Shown piece after piece: positions 8,218-17,125 of a stretch of DNA of 64,000 nt (its first letter is position 1; every line of letters starts with the position of its first letter). Below the pieces are notes generated by a model. That model did no database searches. It was not told where the DNA came from and saw only the letters and a program-made list of their open reading frames with translations. The stretch lies in contig JAFEDS010000010.1 in assembly GCA_018241505.1 (NCBI GenBank), positions 124,001 through 188,000 on the forward strand. The letters run 5' to 3'. The stretch comes from Pseudomonadota bacterium (lineage in GTDB: Bacteria > Pseudomonadota > Gammaproteobacteria > Steroidobacterales > Steroidobacteraceae). The position numbers were made by a program, and so were the translations under genes.

Positions 8218-10109
8218 TAGACCTGCACTTCAGCAAGGTTGCCCTTCTCTTCCAGCCAGTCGCGACGATCGCCCGCGCGCTTCTTGGCCAGCAACATATC
8301 CATCAACTTGTCGGTTTCGTCCTGGTCCTCGATGGTGAGCTGCACCAGGCGCCGCGTGCGCGGGTCGATGGTGGTCTCGCGCAACTGCGACGGATTCATT
8401 TCTCCCAGTCCTTTGAACCGCGTAACCGAGGGCTTGGCCCGCGGATTGTCCTTCTCGATCTTCTTCAGCATCTGATCGCGCTCGGTTTCATCCAGCGCGT
8501 ACATGACCTGTTTGCCGGCATCGATACGGAACAGGGGCGGCATGGCGACATACACGTGCCCATTCTTCACCAGGGGCCGGAAATGCTTCAAAAACAGGGC
8601 ACACAACAGTGTTGCAATGTGTTGGCCGTCCGAGTCCGCGTCCGCCAGGATGCAGACCTTGTGGTAGCGCAACTGGGTCAGGTCCTGCGAGCCCGGATCG
8701 ACACCGAGCGCAATCGAGATGTTGTGCACTTCCTCGGACGAGGCAATGGAGCCGGAATCCAACTCCCAGGTGTTCAGGATCTTGCCGCGCAACGGCATGA
8801 TCGCCTGGAAGTCCTTCTCCCGCGCCTGCTTGGCAGAACCGCCGGCCGAGTCGCCTTCGACCAGGAACAGCTCCGAGCGCTTCGGCTCCTGGCTCGAACA
8901 GTCCGCGAGCTTGCCGGGCAACGCGGGCCCGCCCGAAACCTTCTTGCGCACGACTTTCGCCGCGGCCTTGATGCGCTCCTGCGCGTTCGCAATCGCAAAC
9001 TGCGCAATCTTCTCACCCGCATCCGGATGACGGTTCAGCCACAGGCCCATGGCATCGCGCACCTGGCCTTCCACGAGCTGCGCCGCATCCCGCGAGGCGA
9101 GGCGCTCTTTCATCTGGCCGGCAAACTGCGGTTCCTGGATCTTGATGGACAGTACGTAGCAGGCCTTCTCCCAGATATCCTCCGGAGTCAGCTTCACGCC
9201 GCGCGGCACGAGATCGCGGAACTCGCAGAACTCACGCACCGCCGCCGCAACGCCCGACCGCAGGCCATTGACGTGGGTACCGCCCTCGATGGTCGGAATC
9301 AGATTGACGTAACTTTCACCAAACGCCATTTCCGCGTTGGGCGCCCAGAGCAGCGCATAGCTCACCGGGTCGTTATCCGTCTCGCGTGGGCTGGTTATCG
9401 GCTCGGCGGGCAACTTGTCGGTGGCTGCCAACTCCTCGACCAGGTATGCACCCAGGTCGCCGGTGAAGAACCACTCGTCCTTCTCGCCCGTAGCCTCGTT
9501 GGTGAACGTGATCTTCAGCCCCGGACACAACACGGCTTTTGCCTTGAGTGTGTGTTTCAACGGCTGCACGGAGAACTTGTCGGTGTCGAAGAACTTCGGG
9601 TCCGGCCAGAAGCGCACGGTGGTGCCGGTGGTCCGCGCCCCGACACTGCCGGTTGTCTTCAGCTTTGTAGTGACTTTGCCGTCATTGAAGCCAATGAAGT
9701 ATTCCTTGCCGCCGCGCTTGATGGTGCAATCAAGCTTCTTCGACAGTGCGTTTACGACCGAAACGCCCACACCGTGCAGACCGCCGGAGAACTTGTAGTT
9801 GGCATCGGAAAACTTACCGCCCGCATGCAGGCGCGTGAGAATCAGCTCGACACCGCTCACCTTTTCCTTCGGGTGAATGTCGACCGGCATTCCGCGTCCA
9901 TCGTCGGCAACTTCCAGTGATCCGTCCTTGAACAGCGTGACGTCAATTCGTTTGCAGTGACCGCCGAGGGCCTCGTCGACACTGTTGTCGATGACTTCGT
10001 GGGCCAGGTGATTGGGCCTCGAAGTGTGCGTGTACATGCCCGGCCGACGGCGTACGGGCTCGAGGCCGCTGAGGACCTCGATATCGGATGCATTGTATGA
10101 AGAGCTCAT
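8217..10109 (-). CDS. parE: DNA topoisomerase IV subunit B
   Basis: ATPase subunit of topoisomerase IV, 630 aa as expected for ParE (GyrB is longer). The GHKL ATPase fold shows [13 protein letters not shown] (catalytic Glu, Mg-binding Asn), [13 protein letters not shown] and [16 protein letters not shown]. The transducer domain follows, then the TOPRIM domain with [18 protein letters not shown] and the acidic [11 protein letters not shown] that binds Mg for strand cleavage. It ends with the conserved [20 protein letters not shown]. First gene of the parE-parC operon; the spacer back to the DUF3501 gene is 114 bases and no convincing promoter could be fixed in it. Confidence 0.97.
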   Translation of the reverse strand: MSSSYNASDIEVLSGLEPVRRRPGMYTHTSRPNHLAHEVIDNSVDEALGGHCKRIDVTLFKDGSLEVADDGRGMPVDIHPKEKVSGVELILTRLHAGGKFSDANYKFSGGLHGVGVSVVNALSKKLDCTIKRGGKEYFIGFNDGKVTTKLKTTGSVGARTTGTTVRFWPDPKFFDTDKFSVQPLKHTLKAKAVLCPGLKITFTNEATGEKDEWFFTGDLGAYLVEELAATDKLPAEPITSPRETDNDPVSYALLWAPNAEMAFGESYVNLIPTIEGGTHVNGLRSGVAAAVREFCEFRDLVPRGVKLTPEDIWEKACYVLSIKIQEPQFAGQMKERLASRDAAQLVEGQVRDAMGLWLNRHPDAGEKIAQFAIANAQERIKAAAKVVRKKVSGGPALPGKLADCSSQEPKRSELFLVEGDSAGGSAKQAREKDFQAIMPLRGKILNTWELDSGSIASSEEVHNISIALGVDPGSQDLTQLRYHKVCILADADSDGQHIATLLCALFLKHFRPLVKNGHVYVAMPPLFRIDAGKQVMYALDETERDQMLKKIEKDNPRAKPSVTRFKGLGEMNPSQLRETTIDPRTRRLVQLTIEDQDETDKLMDMLLAKKRAGDRRDWLEEKGNLAEVQV

Positions 10110-10223
10110 GGAACCCCGGTCCGGGCTGTGGCGCGCTGTCAGACGCGAAAGCGCGCGATCTTACAAAATGTCGCAGGCCGTGGCGCGCCCCAGAGCTGAA
10201 GATGGGGCTAAGCCATTAATTTT

Positions 10224-10808
10224 TCAAGACAAATCAGCTAACAGAGAAGTGCGCGTTGCGGCCGCGACGGGCTGTACCACCTGGCTGTAGCGGGGGTGAT
10301 CGATGCCGACGGCCAGCTCCGCCCCACCCCGCAGCGCGCTCACCATCGCCGGCGCGAGCTCAAATCGCAGGAAGTGTACGGCCGAAGTCTTCTCGTCGTT
10401 CTCGCGCTCGAGATCTTCGTCTGCAATGGCAAAAACCCGTTCCTCGCCAGTGACCTGCACCCAGCAACGGTCCTCGATGCCTTTCAACTGAGTCAGCTTC
10501 TCGCGCCGCTCGCTCTCATTCGGATATTCAATCAGCAGCGTAACCTTCCAGTTACTGCCGTCCGGGATCATCGGGTTGTATGACTCGAGCTCCTCCGCAA
10601 TGCCTTCGGGCTCGAAAATCCGCTCGGCGCGCAGCATCTCCTGGACCTGGTACTGCATGGTCAGGCGGTCCTCGAAGAGCCAGGTCACGTGCGCCCCGAC
10701 GCCGATCTGCCGATCTCGCTTGTGCTCCAGGACCTTGGCCCTGAATGCCTGCCGCTCGCGCGCGTAGCGCTCCAGAGTGAGCAAATCTTCAACCTTGAGT
10801 TTGTTCAT
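10224..10808 (-). CDS. DUF3501 family protein
   Basis: A 194-aa protein of the DUF3501 family; function unknown. Typical features are the N-terminal MNKLKVEDLLTLERYARERQAF, the central VTWLFEDRLTMQYQVQEMLRAERIF and the C-terminal HFLRFELAPAMVSALRGGAELAVGIDHPRY. No signal peptide or membrane segment is visible, so it is probably cytoplasmic. Its ATG overlaps the end of the CCG-type Fe-S protein gene by 4 bases, and rubrerythrin is the first gene of the set. This rubrerythrin, Fe-S protein, DUF3501 trio recurs in other proteobacteria, which suggests a joint role in peroxide or redox defence; that is inference from context. Confidence 0.85.
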   Translation of the reverse strand: MNKLKVEDLLTLERYARERQAFRAKVLEHKRDRQIGVGAHVTWLFEDRLTMQYQVQEMLRAERIFEPEGIAEELESYNPMIPDGSNWKVTLLIEYPNESERREKLTQLKGIEDRCWVQVTGEERVFAIADEDLERENDEKTSAVHFLRFELAPAMVSALRGGAELAVGIDHPRYSQVVQPVAAATRTSLLADLS

Positions 10809-12178
10809 AAACCGTATGCCTTGCGCAGCAGCTTCAAGGGATGGTCGGGCTCCTTGTGCTCCTTCAGGCCGCTTTCAATCTGGTGGCCCGCCATGGGGCA
10901 GTCGCTGCTGTAGTGATCTGGATGTGCATTTTCGACGCGCGTCATCACGGGCCGACCGATCTTCATGGACGCGGCGCGGTATTCCTTCTTCACGGCGTAA
11001 GTGCCGTTGTGGCCCGAGCAACGCTCGATCACGTCGATCGTCGTGTCAGGCACGAGCTTGAAAACATCGCGCGTCTTCAACCCGATGTTCTGCACTCGCA
11101 AATGACATGCCACGTGGTAGCTGATCTTGCCGAGCGAGGTCTTGAAGTCGGTCTTCAGGAGGCCTTCCTTGTGGCGCAACATCAGGTATTCGAACGGATC
11201 GAACATGCGCGCCTTGACCTTCTGCACGTCGGCATCGTCCGGGTACATCAGGGGCAGCTCCTGTTTGAACATCAACACACAGGAGGGGATGGGAGCCACG
11301 ATGTCAAAGCCGGCGTCGATCGCCTGCTCGAGCTGGGGGATGTTGAATTCCTTCAGCTTCGCCACTGTCTCGAGATCGCCGTTCTCGAGCTTGGGCATGC
11401 CGCAGCAGCGCTCCTGCGCAATCAGCGTGACGTGCAGGCCATTGTGCTGCAACACCGCTGCCAGGTCCTCGGCGAGGTCGGGCTCGTTGCGGTTGCCGTA
11501 ACAGGTTGTGAAGATCGCGACCTTGCCCGTCGTCTGCGCGGTCGGCGTAATCGGTACCGACGGCATGTTGGCGTTCGCAGTGGTCCCCAGGCTCCACAAA
11601 TGGCTGCGAGCCGTGCGCGAGTGGAAAGTGGGCAGCGGCGCATCCTTCGCCACACCCAGTGTCTTTTCCAACAACACACGGGCGGGTTCGGTTTTGTTGA
11701 TGGTGTTGACGATCTCGGCAACCACGGGTATCCCCGCGAGCCTGCCCACGAGATCGGTGTTGGACAGCGTCCGGTCGCGGAAACTGGGGCCGCTGTTGCG
11801 GTTCTGGACGGCCTTGGCCCGCAACATCAGGTGCGGGAAATCGACGTTCCATGGGTGCGGCGGCACGTACGGACACTTGGTCATGTAGCACATGTCGCAC
11901 AGGTAACAATTATCGACGACGCTCCAGTAGACCTTCTTGTCGACCCCATCCAACTCCATGGTGGGCGACTGGTCGATGGCATCGAACAGGGTGGGAAACG
12001 AGTTGCACAGGCTGAAGCAGCGCCGGCAGCCGTGGCAGATATCAAAGACCCGCTCCAATTCCTTGTCGAGGGCGGCCTGATCGTAGAATTCCGGGTTCTG
12101 CCAATCCAGGGGATGGCGCGTCGGCGCTTCGAGGCTGCCTTCGCGGCCGCCCTCCGGCTTGGATGGAGACGAGCTCAT
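10805..12178 (-). CDS. CCG-domain (Fe-S)-binding protein, HdrD/GlpC-like
   Basis: A 457-aa probable electron-transfer protein. Two [4Fe-4S] ferredoxin-type clusters are ligated by C48HGC51RRC54FSLC58 and C91YLC94DMC97YMTKC102P. Two cysteine-rich CCG domains of the heterodisulfide-reductase/GlpC kind follow: one with CCGMPKLENGD near residue 262, the second with CHLRVQNIG and ERCSGHNGTYAV. No membrane segment is seen. It lies between rubrerythrin and DUF3501 in one operon and could carry electrons to rubrerythrin (inference). Substrate and donor are unknown; annotations such as glycerol-3-phosphate dehydrogenase subunit C would over-read the similarity. Confidence 0.85.
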   Translation of the reverse strand: MSSSPSKPEGGREGSLEAPTRHPLDWQNPEFYDQAALDKELERVFDICHGCRRCFSLCNSFPTLFDAIDQSPTMELDGVDKKVYWSVVDNCYLCDMCYMTKCPYVPPHPWNVDFPHLMLRAKAVQNRNSGPSFRDRTLSNTDLVGRLAGIPVVAEIVNTINKTEPARVLLEKTLGVAKDAPLPTFHSRTARSHLWSLGTTANANMPSVPITPTAQTTGKVAIFTTCYGNRNEPDLAEDLAAVLQHNGLHVTLIAQERCCGMPKLENGDLETVAKLKEFNIPQLEQAIDAGFDIVAPIPSCVLMFKQELPLMYPDDADVQKVKARMFDPFEYLMLRHKEGLLKTDFKTSLGKISYHVACHLRVQNIGLKTRDVFKLVPDTTIDVIERCSGHNGTYAVKKEYRAASMKIGRPVMTRVENAHPDHYSSDCPMAGHQIESGLKEHKEPDHPLKLLRKAYGL

Positions 12179-12235
12179 GGAGTGTCGTGACCTCGCGCAG
12201 GTGAGGAGTTGGTTTTCGAGGACGCGCGCAAGCCG

Positions 12236-12271
12236 CCCGGCGCATCGGTCCTGACAGGACGATGCGCCGGG
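12236..12271 (-). other. Large stem-loop between rubrerythrin and the Fe-S gene
   Basis: A near-perfect 36-base dyad: outer arms CCCGGCGCATC / GATGCGCCGGG (11 bp), inner arms GTCCTG / CAGGAC, with a single bulged G. It lies 21 bases after the rubrerythrin stop and 57 bases before the Fe-S ATG. No T-tract follows. It probably protects the rubrerythrin 3' end or reduces read-through, giving more rubrerythrin than downstream proteins. Confidence 0.55.
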
Positions 12272-12292
12272 CCAATCAACACGCAGTGGACC

Positions 12293-12706
12293 TTAGATGG
12301 AGTCCAGTGCCTTCTGGAAACGGTTGGCGTGCGAGCGCTCGGCCTTCGCCAGCGTCTCAAACCAATCTGCGATTTCCGCGAAACCTTCATCGCGTGCCGT
12401 CTTCGCCATACCCGGGTACATGTCGGTGTACTCGTGCGTCTCGCCGGCGATAGCCGCCTTCAGGTTCAACTTCGTCTCACCAATGGGCAGACCCGTTGCC
12501 GGATCACCCACAGCTTCGAGATACTCGAGGTGTCCGTGCGCATGGCCCGTCTCGCCTTCCGCGGTGGAGCGGAACACGGCGGATACGTCGTTGAAGCCTT
12601 CGACGTCGGCCTTGCTTGCGAAGTACAAATAACGACGATTCGCCTGCGATTCGCCTGCGAATGCATCCTTCAGATTCTTTTCCGTCTTGCTGCCTTTTAG
12701 ACTCAC
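12293..12706 (-). CDS. Rubrerythrin (short form, without rubredoxin domain)
   Basis: Cytoplasmic non-heme di-iron protein that reduces peroxide. At 137 aa it contains only the four-helix ferritin-like domain. Carboxylate and His ligands of the di-iron site are visible as [40 protein letters not shown] and [11 protein letters not shown]. The C-terminal rubredoxin module of classic rubrerythrins is absent, so an external electron donor is needed; the Fe-S protein encoded next is a candidate. The start is a GTG at 12706 with AGGAG 6 bases upstream. Expression is probably controlled by the palindrome just downstream of a sigma-70-like promoter. Confidence 0.92.
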   Translation of the reverse strand: MSLKGSKTEKNLKDAFAGESQANRRYLYFASKADVEGFNDVSAVFRSTAEGETGHAHGHLEYLEAVGDPATGLPIGETKLNLKAAIAGETHEYTDMYPGMAKTARDEGFAEIADWFETLAKAERSHANRFQKALDSI

Positions 12707-12720
12707 GACGCTCTCCTAAA

Positions 12721-12777
12721 ATTAGACTGGGTCTAATACATGCCGGCGACTCTATTCCCGCCACGCAGGGTCGTCAA
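12721..12777 (-). promoter_or_regulatory. Rubrerythrin promoter with palindromic operator
   Basis: Leftward: TTGACG (12772-12777), 17-base spacer, TAGAGT (12749-12754). Just downstream, 12721-12737 reads ATTAGACTGGGTCTAAT, a perfect 7-bp-arm palindrome with a 3-base centre, lying about +5 to +21 of the expected transcript. That position suits a repressor. The regulator is unknown; Rrf2- or Fur-family redox/iron regulators are possible, but the site is not a recognisable Fur box. Confidence 0.6.
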
Positions 12778-12889
12778 CCTCACGGTTGCCGCCCGGGGCC
12801 CGGCGCGAGGAGGCGTTGCCCCCTTTATCTGCGCTGTGTAACGTGGCGCCCCATTCAACATTACGCGTACTGTATTTCAAGGAGCTTTC

Positions 12890-13135
12890 TTGGCCGACAC
12901 ACCCGATTTTGAACGCTCTTTGTCCGAGCTGGAAAGTCTGGTCGAGCGGTTGGAGCGAGGCGATCTGCCTCTCGAGGACGCACTGAAGACGTTTGAGCGC
13001 GGCGTAGAGCTGACCCGTCATTGCCAGAACTCATTGAAGGCAGCCCAGCAGAAAGTGGAGATTCTCCTGAAGCGGGGCGGTCAATCCGGGATCGAGTCAT
13101 TTGCGGCTCCGGATGAGGGTGCAGGCCAGGCGTGA
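12890..13135 (+). CDS. xseB: Exodeoxyribonuclease VII small subunit
   Basis: An 81-aa XseB, the small subunit of the XseA/XseB single-strand exonuclease. It has the characteristic antiparallel helical hairpin: FERSLSELESLVERLERGDLPLEDALKTFERGVEL then CQNSLKAAQQKVEIL. The start is TTG at 12890, chosen because AAGGAG precedes it and the family N-terminus aligns. The TGA overlaps the GTG of ispA by 4 bases. The xseB-ispA-dxs order is conserved in proteobacteria; xseA is not in the window. Confidence 0.93.
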   Translation: MADTPDFERSLSELESLVERLERGDLPLEDALKTFERGVELTRHCQNSLKAAQQKVEILLKRGGQSGIESFAAPDEGAGQA

Positions 13136-14040
13136 CGTCTCTCGAAGCGCGCATAGAGTCCTATCGGACCCGGATCGAGCGGGTCCTCGACGAGTGCCTC
13201 GCTTTGCCTGACGCCGGCACGGCGCGGCTCCGTGAAGCGATGCGATACAGCACGCTGGGCGGTGGCAAGCGTCTGCGTCCCGCTCTGGTTTATCTGACGG
13301 GCGAATCTCTTGGCGCACCCTTGTCAAACCTCGACGCAGCGGCAGCCGCGGTCGAGCTGATTCATGTTTACAGTCTCGTCCACGATGATCTTCCGGCCAT
13401 GGACGACGACGATCTACGTCGCGGCCGGCCGACGTGTCACCGTGCGTACGACGAAGCCACGGCCATTCTCGTAGGAGATGCGCTCCAGGCGCTGGCTTTT
13501 TCGGTGCTGGCTGACGAATCGTTGGGCGATGTGCCGCCTGGTACGCGCCTTGCGATGATCAAAACATTGGCGATGGCGGCCGGAACCGCCGGTATGGCAG
13601 GTGGGCAGGCGGTCGACCTGGCGGCAGTGGGACAGACTCTGAGCGTCGCTGCCGTCGAAAACATGCATCGTCGCAAGACCGGCGCCTTGATCAAGGGCAG
13701 TGTGTTGTTGGGCGCGCTAGGTGCCGGCGTCGATTCCGGCTCGCCCAGTCCCTCATCACCCTGGCACGCGCTGCAGCTATTTGGTGACGAGATCGGTCTC
13801 GCATTCCAGATCCAGGATGACATCCTGGATGTCGAGGGCGATGTCGCGGTCCTCGGAAAGACCACAGGCGCGGACGCAGCGCTGAGCAAACCGACCTATC
13901 CCAGCACGGTCGGATTGCCCGCCGCCCGAGATCGAGCCCGAGGTCTGCGCGATCGCGCGATTGCCGCGTTGACCCCGCTGGGACCCCGGAGTGCGCCTTT
14001 GATTGAGCTGGCCCAGTTCGTCGTGAGTCGCATCAAGTAG
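13132..14040 (+). CDS. ispA: Polyprenyl synthetase, farnesyl diphosphate synthase
   Basis: Condenses IPP with DMAPP and GPP to give farnesyl diphosphate, feeding quinone and undecaprenyl synthesis. It has 302 aa. The first aspartate-rich motif is at about residues 85-91 ([11 protein letters not shown]) and the second is [12 protein letters not shown] in the C-terminal half; both bind Mg-diphosphate. [11 protein letters not shown] near residue 43 binds IPP. The GTG start overlaps the xseB stop by four bases, and dxs follows closely, so the operon joins the first enzyme of the MEP pathway to prenyl-chain synthesis. Confidence 0.94.
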   Translation: MTSLEARIESYRTRIERVLDECLALPDAGTARLREAMRYSTLGGGKRLRPALVYLTGESLGAPLSNLDAAAAAVELIHVYSLVHDDLPAMDDDDLRRGRPTCHRAYDEATAILVGDALQALAFSVLADESLGDVPPGTRLAMIKTLAMAAGTAGMAGGQAVDLAAVGQTLSVAAVENMHRRKTGALIKGSVLLGALGAGVDSGSPSPSSPWHALQLFGDEIGLAFQIQDDILDVEGDVAVLGKTTGADAALSKPTYPSTVGLPAARDRARGLRDRAIAALTPLGPRSAPLIELAQFVVSRIK

Positions 14041-14095
14041 CTTGACCGTCGAGAGGTATCGGGGCCAGTCTTGGCTCAGTGTACAATTCACCACA

Positions 14096-15994
14096 ATGAC
14101 CGGTCCTAAATACCCCTTGCTCGAAACCATCGATACCCCGGACGACCTGCGCCGGCTATCGCCCACGAAACTTCCAGAGCTGGCCCAGGAGCTGCGGGAG
14201 TTTCTCATCCACAGCGTGAGCACCCGTGGCGGCCACTTCGCCGCTGGATTGGGTACTGTCGAACTCACGATAGCCCTGCACTACGTCTTCAATACGCCTT
14301 ACGACAGGCTGGTCTGGGACGTAGGGCACCAGGCCTATCCACACAAGGTTCTGACCGGACGCCGTGAACAGCTCCATACGATCAAGCAGCCGGGCGGTCT
14401 CGCACCGTTTCCTGCGCGTCCTGAGAGCGAGTACGACACGTTCGGCGTCGGCCACTCCAGCACGTCGATCAGCGCTGCGCTCGGCATGGCCGTGGCGGCT
14501 GCGCAACGAGGGGAGAATCGCAGTGTCGTAGCTGTGATTGGCGATGGCGCCATCACGGGTGGTATGGCGTTCGAAGCGCTGAACCATGCAGGCTCCTTGC
14601 CGACCGACCTGCTCGTCATCCTCAACGACAACGACATGTCGATCTCCGAGAACGTGGGCGCGCTGTCGAATCAGCTCGCGCGTGCGTTGTCCGGCCGCGT
14701 GTACGCACACCTGCGCGAAGGCGGCAAGAAAGTGCTGGCCCAAATGCCCACGGTTTGGGAGCTGGCCCGACGCTCCGAAGAGCACCTCAAGGGGATGGTT
14801 CTGCCCGGCACGCTGTTCGAAGAGCTCGGTTTCAACTACATCGGGCCGATGGACGGCCATGACGTGAAGGCGCTCGTCTCGACCCTGAGCAACGTCAAGA
14901 AGCTCAAGGGGCCGCAATTCCTGCACGTGGTCACCCGCAAAGGCAAAGGTTACGCGCCGGCCGAAGCGGATCCCATCAAGTGGCACGGTCCGGGCCCGTT
15001 CGATCCGAAGGCCGGCACCATTTTCAAAGAGAAGGCCAGCGGTCCCACTTACTCGCAGATTTTCGGCCAATGGCTGTGCGACATCAGCGAGCGCGACCCG
15101 AAGATTATCGGCATCACGCCCGCCATGCGTGAAGGCTCGGGGATGGTCGAATATTCAAAGCGCTTTCCGGACCGCTATTTCGACGTAGCGATCGCCGAGC
15201 AGCACGCGGTGACATTCGCCGCGGGTCTGGCCGCGGAAGGCTACAAGCCCGTGGTCGCGATTTATTCGACTTTCCTGCAACGCGCGTACGACCAACTCAT
15301 ACACGACGTTGCCCTGCAGAACCTGCCTGTTGTGTTTGCCATTGACCGTGCCGGCCTCGTCGGCAGCGACGGCGCCACTCACCAGGGCAGCTATGACCTG
15401 ACGTTCATGCGTTGTATTCCCAACATGACGATCATGGCGCCTGCGGACGAGAACGAATGCCGGCAGATGTTGTATACGGCGACCACGTTGCCGGGTCCCT
15501 CGGCTGTGCGATTCCCGCGCGGCACCGGCCCGGGCACGCCGCTCGTCGCCGAAATGACGGCCCTGCCGGTCGGCCGCGCGCAGGTGCGCCGCGAAGGCCG
15601 CAGTGGCCTGGCCATCCTGGCCTTCGGCGTGCTGGTCGATCCGGCGCAGAAGATCGCCGAACGCCTCGACGCAACCGTAGTCAACATGCGTTTTGTCAAA
15701 CCGCTCGATGAGGACCTGATCATTTCGATCGCGGCCCGGCATCGCGCCATCATCACGATTGAAGAGAACGCCACCCTCGGCGGTGCCGGCTCGGCTGTAG
15801 CCGAGTTGCTGGCCTCCGAGGGGCTACAGTTGCCACTGCTGCAAATCGGCATCCCGGACCGCTTCATTGAGCACGGGTCGCGCGACACCTGCCTGGCGGC
15901 TGCCGGACTCGATCTCGCGGGCCTCACGGCCAGTGTGGAGCGGTGGTGGGCCATGCAGGGGCAGGATCGAATCCGCTCCGCGGGCGGCGGCTAG
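14096..15994 (+). CDS. dxs: 1-Deoxy-D-xylulose-5-phosphate synthase
   Basis: Thiamine-diphosphate enzyme joining pyruvate and glyceraldehyde 3-phosphate, the first step of the MEP isoprenoid pathway. The 632-aa form starting at ATG 14096 aligns with known Dxs N-termini ([17 protein letters not shown]). A longer frame opens at TTG 14042, but those 18 residues fit no family and have no ribosome site. Visible motifs are GHQAYPHK, the ThDP/Mg motif [15 protein letters not shown] with [12 protein letters not shown], the pyrimidine-domain Glu in [14 protein letters not shown], and [15 protein letters not shown]. Third gene of xseB-ispA-dxs, 55 bases after ispA. Confidence 0.96.
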   Translation: MTGPKYPLLETIDTPDDLRRLSPTKLPELAQELREFLIHSVSTRGGHFAAGLGTVELTIALHYVFNTPYDRLVWDVGHQAYPHKVLTGRREQLHTIKQPGGLAPFPARPESEYDTFGVGHSSTSISAALGMAVAAAQRGENRSVVAVIGDGAITGGMAFEALNHAGSLPTDLLVILNDNDMSISENVGALSNQLARALSGRVYAHLREGGKKVLAQMPTVWELARRSEEHLKGMVLPGTLFEELGFNYIGPMDGHDVKALVSTLSNVKKLKGPQFLHVVTRKGKGYAPAEADPIKWHGPGPFDPKAGTIFKEKASGPTYSQIFGQWLCDISERDPKIIGITPAMREGSGMVEYSKRFPDRYFDVAIAEQHAVTFAAGLAAEGYKPVVAIYSTFLQRAYDQLIHDVALQNLPVVFAIDRAGLVGSDGATHQGSYDLTFMRCIPNMTIMAPADENECRQMLYTATTLPGPSAVRFPRGTGPGTPLVAEMTALPVGRAQVRREGRSGLAILAFGVLVDPAQKIAERLDATVVNMRFVKPLDEDLIISIAARHRAIITIEENATLGGAGSAVAELLASEGLQLPLLQIGIPDRFIEHGSRDTCLAAAGLDLAGLTASVERWWAMQGQDRIRSAGGG

Positions 15995-16162
15995 CTGCCC
16001 CCGGCTGAACCCGCCGCTGCCTTTCAGCCACCCACGCAAAGGCGCCCATCTACCTCCAATTGGGGGGTTGAGCCATGTGCGCTCGCCCCAATGCCTGCCG
16101 GGTAATGAGGCCATAGCGCCAACTGATTAGAGCCCCGTGCGACATTGAGGTAGGCTTTCACA

Positions 16163-16990
16163 ATGACCCCGCCCGTTACCGCCAAGGTCCCCCGCTCCAC
16201 CGTGACTGAAATCGAGGACGTCCAGGGACGTGCCGATACGCGCCGCCTGCCGATCAACCGCGTCGGGATCAAGGAAATCATGCATCCCGTGCGCGTGCGC
16301 GACCGCTCCGCGGGCGAGCAGCACACCATCGCCACGTTCAACATGTATGTGAGCCTGCCGCACAACTTCAAAGGCACTCACATGTCGCGGTTCGTGGAAA
16401 TCCTGCATACCGAGCGGGAAATCTCCGTTGAATCCTTCCGCGCGATGTTGGGTGTGATGACCGAGCGCCTGGAAGCCGACACCGGTCACATTGAGATGAC
16501 CTTCCCGTTCTTTGTGATGAAGAAGGCGCCGGTGTCGGGTGTCGAGAGCCTGATGAACTACCAGGCGAGCCTCATCGGTGAGCGTACCAACGGCCGCACC
16601 GAGATGTGGGTGCGCGTCCAGGTCCCGGTGACGAGCCTCTGCCCCTGCTCGAAGAAGATCTCCGAGTACGGTGCCCACAACCAGCGCTCACATGTGACCA
16701 TCAAGGCGAAGCTGCGCACTCACATGTGGATCGAAGAGTTGATTGAGATCGCCGAAAGCGAGGCCTCCAGCGAGCTGTACGGCATCCTCAAGCGCCCGGA
16801 CGAAAAATTTGTCACCGAGCGCGCCTACAACAACCCGAAGTTTGTCGAGGACATGGTGCGCGATGTCGCCGCGCGCCTGAATGCGGATGAGCGCATCGGC
16901 TCTTATGTGGTGGAGTCGGAGAACTTCGAGTCCATTCACAATCATTCGGCCTATGCCATGATTGAGCTGGACAAGGACGCGCAGCCTTAG
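16163..16990 (+). CDS. folE2: GTP cyclohydrolase FolE2 (type IB)
   Basis: Converts GTP to 7,8-dihydroneopterin triphosphate for folate synthesis. The 275-aa sequence is the FolE2/COG1469 kind, not FolE. The conserved metal-site Cys is in [21 protein letters not shown] and the active-site Glu/His in [10 protein letters not shown] and [12 protein letters not shown]. FolE2 works with metals other than zinc, and many relatives are induced by zinc starvation; no clear Zur box was seen in the 168 bases upstream. It stands alone: dxs ends well before, and the next gene is convergent. A 7-bp stem (16998-17015, GCGCGGC/GCCGCGC) follows the stop. Confidence 0.94.
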   Translation: MTPPVTAKVPRSTVTEIEDVQGRADTRRLPINRVGIKEIMHPVRVRDRSAGEQHTIATFNMYVSLPHNFKGTHMSRFVEILHTEREISVESFRAMLGVMTERLEADTGHIEMTFPFFVMKKAPVSGVESLMNYQASLIGERTNGRTEMWVRVQVPVTSLCPCSKKISEYGAHNQRSHVTIKAKLRTHMWIEELIEIAESEASSELYGILKRPDEKFVTERAYNNPKFVEDMVRDVAARLNADERIGSYVVESENFESIHNHSAYAMIELDKDAQP

Positions 16991-17125
16991 TTTATTGGCG
17001 CGGCACTGGCCGCGCGGAGCCCGGGCTTCGTTTCCGCCAGGCTGGGCGCCCCCCCAAAAAGCGTGGCTTTTGGTGGCTGCGTGGGTGGCGGGGCGCCTGC
17101 GGCGCGTTGGCCGCGCGGACACCTC

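Noticed and set aside
5776-8220. A long plus-strand open frame (about 814 codons) across parC
   Set aside because: It lies antisense to parC over its whole length, encodes a His/Arg/Gln-rich sequence like no known family, and is a typical result of high GC content.
8556-9920. A 454-codon plus-strand frame opposite parE
   Set aside because: Antisense shadow of parE with no family resemblance and no ribosome site.
10110-10223. Promoter for parE in the short intergenic region
   Set aside because: Several AT-rich hexamers occur but none gives a good -35/-10 pair at 16-18 bases; not reported as a feature.
14042-14095. N-terminal extension of Dxs from TTG 14042
   Set aside because: No Shine-Dalgarno, and the 18 residues do not match the family. 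ATG 14096 aligns with known N-termini.
16998-17015. Stem-loop GCGCGGC/GCCGCGC as intrinsic terminator after folE2
   Set aside because: The stem is perfect but short, and no T-tract follows on either strand, so it is mentioned only with folE2.
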